From Actinernus sp. WN-2022 (lineage: Eukaryota; Cnidaria; Anthozoa; Actiniaria; Actinernidae), in NCBI GenBank assembly GCA_030867875.1, contig JAOWCC010000577.1, forward strand, positions 149,598,344 to 149,662,343: a stretch of DNA of 64,000 nt. Direction: 5' to 3'. The notes under the pieces were generated by a model. The model was not told the origin of the DNA. It saw only the letters and a program-made list of their open reading frames with translations, and ran no database searches. The translations under genes were made by a program, and so were the position numbers. Of this stretch, positions 55,201 to 64,000 are shown piece after piece; the stretch's first letter is position 1, and each line of letters begins with the position of its first letter.

Positions 55201-55510
55201 ACTAGGGCACGACAGGGGGCGCTCTCGGTTCTCCGCTTCGATTTTTCGTCCAAAATACAGCAACAAAAAACGCTGCAACTCAAGTGCAATTCGTTAAACT
55301 TTCACAAAATGTGAAGTGATATATTGTCTGTAAAAGGGTGTCGGGGGAATTGCCGATCAATTCGAAAACTGTTCTACTGACGACCTTTCCCGCATATCTA
55401 CTCAGAAAATGTTTTCTCCTTTTCAGAAATCCGAGAATCTCCGATGTTGCTTATAGCGGCGCAAACGGTTAAACTAATTATTCAAAATAATTCAATAGCC
55501 TCTGACTCCT
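52282..55510. other. Gene-poor stretch
   Basis: A minus-strand frame at 53077-53505 (142 codons, with CHGCDHFYLQRDICF) looks protein-like in places but no family could be named. A G run of 23 lies at 54058-54080. No element ends were found at 54100-55500. Confidence 0.4.
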
Positions 55511-55757
55511 ACAACCCCTGCCATTTAAGTCGGACCTCTTCAGCAATTTCCGGCTATTTTTAACACAATCCCCCTCCCCCATTTCAATGTTGGTTTTCGA
55601 GAAGACCGAAATGTTGCCTTTCTATCCCAACATTGTGAAGGGGGAGGGGGGACAAGCGAAGTCATAAAAAATGCCCGCGATGTGTCAGAGGAGTTCGTTC
55701 AGTGTTCGGAATAGCCTTATTTTGTCGGGCGGTCCGTACTTAAATGGCGAAGGTTGT
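55511..55757. mobile_element. 247-bp MITE, copy 1
   Basis: The ends are imperfect inverted copies of about 26 bp, from acaacccctgccatttaagt to acttaaatggcgaaggttgt. An internal hairpin (ccccctcccccatttcaatgttgg with its complement) is also present. A second copy is at 57833-58079. Confidence 0.82.
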
Positions 55758-56183
55758 CTGAGGCGAGATTTTAGGTAGCTCACATGGTATAATTGTTAAT
55801 AACGTCCAGGGAATTTAACGAAAACAGCTCAAAACGAGAGGGGGCAGTAAGCACTTGGTGGGAATACGGATGCGCTTGTCAATGCAAATTTGATGAAAAA
55901 GCCCGATACCCCGGGTAAAATAATATCCGAGGGCGTATCCAAATATTTTACTTAATTGTTTTCGCACAATTAGGTTCAGTGATCACACTCAATGCTCAAA
56001 AAAGTGGATAAAGGGGATTCGTTTATGCTGTAGATGTATCCGTTTCTACTGTTTTCAGTATTAATTCCGGTGCAGCATTTGCGTTTCATCAAATGTTCAA
56101 ATTGTTTCATCAGTCTAGAAGCATGCGTGTTTCACAAAGCCCTTCAATCTATATATAGCTAGCTACTCAGTATAGAAACAGAA

Positions 56184-56408
56184 TTCCACCGGATTCCGCC
56201 TCGCAGTGCTGATCTCAATCCGATAGAGAATTGTTTCAACATAATTAAGTCATCTTTAGAGAAAGACGCTATCAAACAGAAAATTACGCGCGAGTCGTTC
56301 GAGCAATTCAAAGCTCGTGTATCCCGGCATCTGTATAATATCCCACTACAGTTCGTTGACAACGCTGTTGAAAGCATGCCAAAAAGATTGCAGACTGTTG
56401 TAGAATAG
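56184..56408 (+). pseudogene. Tc1/mariner-type transposase C-terminal fragment
   Basis: 74 codons read IPPRSADLNPIENCFNIIKSSLEKD and then KITRESFEQFKARV before a stop. The 'P-x-SADLNPIEN' box is the end of the DD[E/D] catalytic domain in Tc1/mariner transposases. The rest of the gene is not visible upstream. Confidence 0.72.
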
Positions 56409-57832
56409 AAGGGACATAGGACCAGATACTAGAGATGGAAAAGGACAACAACGGTTGCATATCCTGAGAACTGTCACTGCCGATTTATTCGTGGAAACTG
56501 TAACCGTTACGTTACCCACTGAGCGTAGTGTAAAACTGTTCTCGGACTCGGCCGATCAAGCCTGCTCTTACAAATTTATTCATAACCCACTCCTGTCTAA
56601 TATATAACAAATAACACAGTTTATAAAATGTTAATCCGTTCCAGAACTATTGCTATGGCTTGTTGGCCTTTTTCCCCGTTCGGCCCTGCATTTCAGCCGT
56701 GTCACGGCAGCAGTCACACAACAGCATAAGCTGTTGTTTTCCATCGGCATTTCTCCTCTCCATTTCTCCATGCAAAGTCACTTATTTAGACGTATTTCCA
56801 TGCACTTATACCGTTAAAACGTTTTCATAACATATATACTGTTTAAGTTGTGTCATATAAAGCGTTCTAGAAGTACATAGGATGCGCCGAAATGCTGGTT
56901 TGAACATTTCTCCGTTGTAACGGTTAATAAATTCAAATTTTAGATGGAGTTTTATTTACAATGAGGGGAGAAATGAGCAAACTCTAAGTTGAAAGCCTGT
57001 ATCACACAAAGTACTCAGTTCATCGTGTTCAGCGTCCAAAACTCATACTATAGAGCAAGTTTTCTTGGCTGAGGCTTGCAAATTGTAGAGATGATCACTT
57101 CCGGCTACTGTCACGCGCGCTAAAAATACAGCGAGTCCGTTACGACTGTTGCTTTTGCATTTTATTATTTGTTTTCGACTACGATAGATATCTTTTTACA
57201 TACAACCACCTTGATTTCGTCTTTAACATCAGAGCCATGTGATAGTGGTAGCGATTCGTTTCCAGATTTGGCACTTCAAGCTCTGCGTGAACCTCTAAAC
57301 AAACCAGCCATTGAATAACCTTGTTGTTATTTTGCTCCCACCTTCGATACCGGCTTGGGCAAAGCTTTCTCTGTTGGGAAATTTCTCAGTGTCGGCCCTA
57401 CTATAAGTCAGTAGATATATTGTTCGCTGAATTCGGCCCTCAAGCTCGGCATTATTAACACAGCTGATATGAGTCGTGATCGAAAATTCGTTAGCCGTTT
57501 CAAAGTTTGGCACATGCACGGCTTTAAAAAATGAATATTCACAAGCTATTGTGACTTTGAAATCGTAAATGTGTATCGGTATTAATAAATTTAGTAAAAA
57601 TATATTTAATTTTAGAATTTTATTTTTTAAAGCCGTAATTCTATATATTTTTTCATATGCACGCCACCCCTCCCCCTACTTTTATGACGTCATATAGGTA
57701 TGACGTCACTGTATGTATGGTCATATTAAGAATTTCATTTGGTGCCCATTTAGAGACAAAGACGGCTCAAAAAAGCTGGCACAATCTACTGAAGCTAATT
57801 AAATACCCTGGACGTGGGTGCCGTTCGCTCAG

Positions 57833-58079
57833 ACAACCCCTGCCATTTAAGTCGGACCTCTTCAGCAATTTCCGGCTATTTTTAACACAATCCCCCTCCC
57901 CCATTTCAATGTTGGTTTTCGAGAAGACCGAAATGTTGCCTTTCTATCCCAACATTGTGAAGGGGGAGGGGGGACAAGCGAAGTCATAAAAAATTCCCGC
58001 GATGTGTCAGAGGAGTTCGTTCAGTGTTCGGAATAGCCTTATTTTGTCGGGCGGTCCGTACTTAAATGGCGAAGGTTGT
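57833..58079. mobile_element. 247-bp MITE, copy 2
   Basis: Same orientation as the copy at 55511-55757 and, on reading, differing at one base (aaaaattccc for aaaaatgccc). At most a 2-bp flank duplication is seen (ag/ag here, ct/ct at copy 1). Confidence 0.82.
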
Positions 58080-58538
58080 AGGTTCCGCAAAATAAGTCGA
58101 AGTTTTAAAATAATGTAAAACGTTTTATATGCGGTTTTTATAGGCTTTAAAATTAAATGATATAAGTTTTAAGATATCTGCGTCTCTTAAAATGCCAATA
58201 CTTAAAAATCAAGTTTTATATCATTAATATCGATTCTAAATAAAGTGAATAGGTGAATAGTAAAATATTGCTTGATTTGAGAGTTGTAAAGGTTTCTATT
58301 TCAAATATGCAAATGATGTTACGTCAAACAGGACACAATTTATTATACAAAAATATGCTGGTAGAGATAAATGAACTTTTATTTGAAGTTAGTATATACC
58401 AAACTAGTGGTTTGGCTACTCAAACATGGGATATCCATTGCTATTCACCTCCGAGTGAAGCACCGATCACCTCAGTGTCGGTGACGCTCGGTAAATATCC
58501 ACCACTATTCACCTCCATTTCGGTGAATAATTGTTAAC

Positions 58539-58656
58539 TAGCCTGAAGGCGGCGTTCTATTTGGGGAGCAGCGTTATATTTCATTCTTCCCTCGTTCAAA
58601 TAAATATATATATAGCGTTGCTCCCCAAATCAGTAGAACGCCTGCATTGCAGGCTA
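58539..58656. mobile_element. Palindromic MITE
   Basis: The left end tagcctgaaggcggcgttct and 'atttggggagca' recur inverted at the right end (tgctccccaaat ... cattgcaggcta), around a TA-rich loop. Confidence 0.65.
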
Positions 58657-58985
58657 ATTTGAAGCTTATATCAGTGATTCTACAAAAATATTGACTAAAT
58701 CAGAAATAAATTTCATTCACAAGGAGAACGAAAAGACAGGAAGTGCCTCCTTTGACGTTGCGTCATTCGAAATATAAACCTTTATAACTCATCTACTAGA
58801 CGGAACACTCAAATCAAGAAATATTTTGCTATTCATCTATTTACTTTATGTAGAATCGATAGTAATGAAATCAAATTTGACCTTATAGGCACTTTAATTC
58901 ACTGGTGAAATATTTTGACTCGAGGCAGGAGCATAACTTCATCACCACCGTGTAATACCCGGCTCTATAGCGCAATGTCGAGTTT

Positions 58986-60073
58986 CTAGGAGTCCTTTCG
59001 ATTAGCTTTCGTGCACAACATGATTTTGGAGAATACTTTGGCGTAGAATGGACTCATGGTACCGTAACAAACGGGGTTAAGGGCGCTAGGGAGACACGTG
59101 AGCAGAAACAAGTAGCTGCGATTGATATCAAAGTACCGCCAACTGATCCACGACATCACCCCAAAGTACTCGCATAGGAAGAAAACTTGATATGGAATGT
59201 AACATCCAATGAAGATCAGGATAATAATGTAGCTCATCCGCAGAAGATCACTCTCCATCTCCTTTAGTTTCTGGCCCAGATCCTCGCAGTTTCTGGCAAT
59301 CATCGAAGGCAACTGCCCTGTATTTTTCGCTGAAGGCGAAGTCATCACAATCTCGCAAACCGGTGCACGGTTGCCGTCGTGGTTGGCATTTGCTACTGCA
59401 GAGTCGACGACGCCCGTAGCTTGTTTGATGTTTGCATCGCACTCACTTGTGTGATTATTGAGCTTTATCGCCATCATTCCATAGACTCCTACCATAATCA
59501 CACCTGGCACTGCGAAGTTTAACACAAAGCGGATCAAGTGAAATATCTTTAACTTTGGCGAAGGGAAGTCGGCGAGGGATTCACCAGGAAAAATCTCGAT
59601 GCACCAATATGTGTGGTTATCGTACTTGCTCTTTACTTGAGTCGCGATCGATAATGTCGGGAGACATATTGCGATCCCCACAAACCACACGAACGTGATC
59701 AAGGCAGCTATAACTTTTCCAGAAGTGATATTTCTTCGTTGTGCCACAATTGACCGGTATCGCAGCACAGCTATGCTTGCCAAAGTTGCGGGAACAACAA
59801 AGAAGGACTGAAGGACAGGATGAGCAATGCGTATACCAGTCGACACATCACATTACCAAAAGGCCATGTCTTTATTACCTGATATGCTTCAAAAAAAGGC
59901 AAACAGACGGTCCCTAGTAGCTCTGCAACGGCTAAGTTGGTGACAAGATAATAGGCGCATGGTTTCTTCATCAACTTTGGGAGTTCTCGGATGGCTTTAA
60001 TAACCACAAAGTTGCCAATCAGAGAGGCAAGGATAACCAAACTAAACAGCGTCAAGCGAAACGCTCTTAAGCC
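58986..60073 (-). pseudogene. Class A (rhodopsin-like) GPCR, frame broken in TM3
   Basis: Seven-helix receptor features appear in order on the minus strand. TM1 is SLVILASLIGNFVVIKAI (GN motif). TM2 is LVTNLAVAELLGTVCLPFF, with Glu where Asp2.50 is usual. TM3 begins MCRLVYALLIL; after a frame break it continues SFFVVPATLASIAVLRYRSIV. TM4-TM5 have an N-glycosylation site (NHT) between them. TM6 is IGCYIPYQVFFLC and TM7 is LPSALNPVCYG (NPxxY). The break is an 8-nt near-duplication (tccttcag/tccttctt) at about 59805-59820; without it Cys3.25 to Arg3.50 has the standard spacing. DRY is LRY. No ATG lies between an upstream stop (near 60082) and TM1, so a first exon is missing or the start is lost. 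Ligand unknown. Confidence 0.8.
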
Positions 60074-60079
60074 ACGAGA

Positions 60080-61500
60080 TTATGACGCCTTGATGCACGG
60101 TTCAAGAGGTATAAACGATGGGTAAACGACGGTAACGACTGCCAGAAGAGCTGTTTAGCTCCGTTGTTAAGTTCTAGACCACTGTTCAGTAAGTAAGCGC
60201 CGGGCGGAATTTTTTATATGTTCTATTAGTTGAGAGCACATGCACTCGGTTAGAAGGTAGGAAGATCTGCGTTGGACCCGGCTGTCTAAATTTAAATTAG
60301 ACTGGTGTAACCACCCATTTAGACTCCATGATAATGGTGTCTATATTTGGAAGGCCAGATGTTAACACTGAAACCACGTTGACGCTCGAATACATACCGC
60401 TGAAATGTCGTTTAAGATTTACATACATCAATACGTACGGTAATCTCGTTCGCAACTGTTCTTTGGGTAGACGTCGTCTCTACGCCAGCCCCGGCCGTTA
60501 CGTGACGATCCTAACGTCCGTACGTACATAAGTATATACGTACATCATTTCTGTGATAACGTAAGTTGTGTTTTATTTCAGCTAAATAGCTGATGAGAAT
60601 CTCCCACATTGTTTATTAAAGAGTTGTGTAGTATTAATGACTTCAGTAATATACAGTTCCATTGTTTTGAACAGGTCATTATTTCTAATAATGACCCAAG
60701 AAGAAGTCATTATTGTAGTTCCATTGTTTTGAACAGCTCCTTATTTCTCATGACAAAGCAAACAAACCTTGTTTGTTCTAAAACAATGGAAATGTGTATT
60801 AAATTGGATAATGGTTCGCTCCTCGAGCGCGAAGCGCGAGGTCATTATTCCTATAAAGAAGACCTCATCCATTATCCTATTCATATTTCTCACATCGAAA
60901 TTAAGATTGCTAAATCTCTCAGGATACTACATAAAGTTAAACACTATATATGCTCTACCTAAAATTGCCAAACAAGTTGATGATTCTTTAATTTCTTTCA
61001 ACTATATACGGAATTATCCTTTGGGGAAATACCTTTGACTCTTATCTTGAACCTAGAGTATTAGAGTATTATCAAACGAGAATGGGTACATACTACATCT
61101 CTAAATTCTAATTCGATCTGTGCGGTGATTAGCCGGGACCTGGCTTTGATCAGCCCCCATGGTTGTTTCAGGTCTCGTTAGAAATTCATAGTTCAGAGTT
61201 ATCTCTTTTTTGTAAATTAAAATTGATGACATCTATAGCACATCTACAAATTAAACTCAGTTTTATTTATGCAAGATATACATAACAATAAATAAATATG
61301 TTTACTCCTCTATCATATATTATCATTACAATACTAGGCATATAAGAGAGGCATGTGTATTTGATAAATGAAACTCTTTCAGCGACTTGTCGCCAATTTT
61401 CAAGATTGGCTCTCTTCTAAAGTTGCTAATCGCGGTCTCAAGCCAATTAGCATAAATTAAGTTTTAGCAACTCACTATTTGCTCTGTCTACAACATCAGT
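60080..61500. other. No gene recognised
   Basis: Contains a short direct repeat, gttccattgttttgaacag, at about 60656 and 60718. Nothing else was assigned. Confidence 0.4.
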
Positions 61501-61528
61501 TATAACCTGAGTATCAGGCTCTCTGCTC

Positions 61529-61529
<1 letters not shown>

Positions 61530-61564
<35 letters not shown>

Positions 61565-61573
61565 ACCCCCCCC
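61530..61573. repeat. C homopolymer within a short inverted repeat
   Basis: About 35 C, one A, then 8 C. It is flanked by 'cagttataacctgagtatcag' on the left and an inverted counterpart (ctgatactcgggttacgtca) on the right. Confidence 0.75.
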
Positions 61574-61599
61574 AACTAGGTCTGATACTCGGGTTACGT

Positions 61600-62835
61600 C
61601 AGTTATACATAAGCCGCCAAACGTCATATTCGTATAATCAGCAATTCGGCAAATTATTAATATAGATGAAGAAAACGTAACGGTCCGAGTATGGATTGTG
61701 GGGAATACCAACCTGAATCGTCATATTCGTATCATCAGCAATTCGGCAAATTATTAATATAGATGAAGAAAAGAAACGGTCCGAGTATGGATTGTGGGGG
61801 AATACCAATCTGAATCGATTTAACATTGAAAAGAAATGTGAGTGATTCAGAAATAACTGCAGCTGCTGCTTTTAAAATTTTCGCAGAAATTCTATCTAGG
61901 CCTGTGGCTTTTTTGGAAGACAATTTTTCGATAAGTTTGAACACTTTTGTAATGCTCGTAAAACTAAATTCAAACGTAGAAGAAGCCCGCTTAATATAAT
62001 CTTTAAAATCGCATGAAGAAGCCCTCGAATTTTGTGCGAGTGTTGAGCCAATATCCACGAAATGATTATTGAAATGTTCCGCGATTTTCTGCTGTTGAGA
62101 GAAGGTATTAATATTGTTGTTGTGATTTATTTCACTTACTGTCTGTTGTTGAGCTTGCATGTCATCCCATTAGATATGTTTATTGTTTTCCAAGTGCCTT
62201 TCGGATAGTTTTTATTGTTATCAAGTTCGCTGTTATAAAAATCGCGCTTTGCATTTCTGAATAAATTGTTTACTTTGTTCCTCTTTAAAGTGTATTGACG
62301 CTAGAAGTCTTTGTTCTTAGTAATTGCATACTTTCGTTTCATTTTATCTCTTTCATGCATGATGTCTTTTAGTTCCTTTGTTACCCAAGTAAATAATAGG
62401 ATCTCACTCTCTTTGTTTTAAGAGGAGCGTACTTGTCTACGACCTCTAAGAACAAAGACTTGGACCACGCCAACCATATCTTATCGGAATATTCAAGTAA
62501 TAATAAATCAGACCATTGTTGATTTTCTAGGTCTGCGCGAAAGCTGTTTACCTCAAATGAGTTAAAACGTCTGCTTCGGATGGCTTTCATTTCTTTTTTT
62601 CCCCAAGGCATTAATTTTTCGTATCCCAAAGATGGAGGCGACTACTGATGTTTTTTATCTGAATCACTAGTTATAAATACGTCTAATAAGGACGACGAGG
62701 AGGCGTTGATGCGTGTTGGTTGGAATATAACAGCTGGCTCAACTAAATCACAAAGCGATTTAGACGGTTTGTATTAGAGTCTGCACGATTGAACTACCGG
62801 CAGTTCATATCGTCTAAAACATACATCTCCTTTCC
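61600..62835 (-). pseudogene. LINE remnant (endonuclease end to RT), minus strand
   Basis: From the high end: an endonuclease-like ILDV box region (LVEPAVIFQPTRINASSSSLLDVFITSDSDK), a linker (WLAWSKSLFLEVVDKYAPLKTKRVRSYYLL) and an RT start (FKLIEKLSSKKATGLDRISAKILKAAA). Sequence is then lost up to IGIPPQSILGPFLFFIYINNLPNC, motif B. A tandem duplication of about 105 bp (61621-61724 and 61724-61815) repeats the IYINNLPNC-ADDTNMT area. Stops and deletions make it inactive. The family differs from the LINE at 31116. Confidence 0.72.
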
Positions 62836-62889
62836 ATCGTAACGATGACGTCATAGGTAACGTAATAACAACTTGAACTTTGACCACTT

Positions 62890-63070
62890 CCTCATGTTTA
62901 CCCTTGAGAACACACTAAAATACACTTTACATCCACGAGTTTACCCTTGAGAACACACTAAAATACACTTTACATCCACGAGTTTACCCTTGAGAACACA
63001 CTAAAATACACTTTATATCCACGAGTTTACCCTTGAGAACACACTAAAATACATTTTACATCCACGAGTT
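62890..63070. repeat. 43-bp minisatellite
   Basis: Just over four units of gtttacccttgagaacacac followed by taaaatacactttacatccacga. Confidence 0.9.
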
Positions 63071-63571
63071 CGCCATTGCGGCGCTATGTTATCTTTTTTT
63101 CCTTCTGTGTCTTAGAAAAGCAGTAGGGAAAATGTACCTGGACTGTAACAAAGATATCTTCATAAGGATTTATTTTGCTTTTTAAATACAATGAATGAAT
63201 TAGAATGAGGACATTATAAGCAGTAGTTGCGGTACAAACAACACATCCATAATGACTTTTTGTGTTAATAAGGCAACACTATATTTTTATCATATTCCTA
63301 AATAGTTTTTCTTAGTCCATTGTATTCCTTTAACATTAACGTTCTAAATTTAGCATTCCCTGAAAGTTTCATATCCATTGAATAAAAGGGGAAGGAGTTA
63401 GGAGTGTTAGAATAGGGCTGTCTAGCGGGGGGTTTGATCACACCCCAGGGTTACCATGACAACTAAATAAGTTAAAAAGTAAACAAATGAATTTGTCTTG
63501 TCATGTAGATAAATTATACATAAGTTTCATTTTGTTAAAACATGTATTGAAAAAAACCATTGTTAGGTCCC

Positions 63572-63859
63572 ACCAGAAGCCCATTACCAGGAGCGTCCCC
63601 ATTACCAGGAGCGTCCCCAGTGGTTCTGTTTCCAGCACAGGAGTAGATGTGGCTATATTTAGAATTGAATTTCGCGCGAAATAAACAAAGGCCATGGCGC
63701 CTTAGCCAATCAGATAGCTGTACGTCACTTCTCATTATTATTCATTATCATTCTTCTCACTTTCAACGCGGAATTCGAATTTTAAATATAACCACATCTA
63801 CTCTTGTGCTGGGGGCACAGCCCATGACATAGGGACGCTCCTGGTAATGGGCTCCTGGT
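63572..63859. mobile_element. MITE-like element near the right edge
   Basis: The left arm (gcccattaccaggagcgtcc, then gttccagcacaggagtagat in part) is mirrored at the right (atctactcttgtgctgg ... ggacgctcctggtaatgggc). The left arm has an extra copy of cattaccaggagcgtcccc. Confidence 0.7.
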
Positions 63860-64000
63860 CCCATACCATCCTAAGGATTGGATTTGACCTTGTTGCTTGA
63901 ACCCCAGTGAAGATTCAACGTTATCAACTTCTGTATCACTGATACTCCTGTTGTATCACTGGTACAGACAAGCGAGAGACCTCCGCTTACCGATCGCCCC

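Noticed and set aside
55511..58079. 247-bp direct repeats as LTRs of one element
   Set aside because: They start ACA and end TGT, the reverse of LTR ends, each has its own inverted termini, and no gag or pol lies between.
62890..63070. CRISPR-like array
   Set aside because: Units are contiguous 43-bp repeats with no variable spacers, in a eukaryotic genome.

Overview
The window is animal nuclear DNA, most likely from a cnidarian such as a stony coral; that taxonomic call is inference. It has spliced genes with GT-AG introns, a cilium-specific gene, an N-glycan enzyme, and dense transposon debris (Ty3, Ngaro/DIRS-order, LINE, Penelope-like, SINE and many small inverted-repeat elements). There is no sign of bacterial sequence: no operons, rRNA or CRISPR.

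Layout. 1-3600 holds diverged tandem repeats and a GC-rich repeat island. 3594-4199 holds a Penelope-like RT scrap abutting a foldback element whose arms carry a tRNA-Gln-like sequence. 4684-8787 (+) is MGAT1 (GlcNAc-transferase I) in two coding exons; one extra G in exon 2 breaks the last tenth of the protein. 11433-28505 (-) is a complete ten-exon outer dynein arm docking gene, ODAD4/TTC25, convergent with MGAT1. Its introns hold a decayed Ty3 element (12925-18680), three SINE copies, tandem arrays and many MITE-like elements. 29085-30434 has nested MITEs. 31116-33995 is a 5'-truncated LINE. 35520-37780 is an 87-bp satellite next to a kinase-like exon remnant. 40150-52281 (-) is a Ngaro-type tyrosine-recombinase retrotransposon with textbook A1...B1-A2-B2 split direct repeats. 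A young Ty3 element (42284-47886, identical LTRs) has landed in its RNase H region, and a tRNA-bearing foldback element lies inside an apparent intron of its gag. 52300-58980 is gene-poor, with two copies of a 247-bp MITE and a transposase scrap. 58986-60073 (-) is a class A GPCR broken in TM3 by an 8-nt duplication. 61600-62835 (-) is a LINE remnant. The window ends in a minisatellite and another inverted-repeat element.

How the parts relate. Only MGAT1 (Golgi N-glycan processing) and ODAD4 (ciliary dynein docking) look like functional host genes; the GPCR may be a pseudogene or an assembly error. The rest is a record of transposition in layers. The strongest single observations are a -1 frameshift cassette between gag and pol of the young Ty3 element (slippery heptamer, 6-nt spacer, 8-bp stem), the fully reconstructable nesting of that element inside the Ngaro element, and two unrelated foldback elements whose arms contain tRNA-like sequences.
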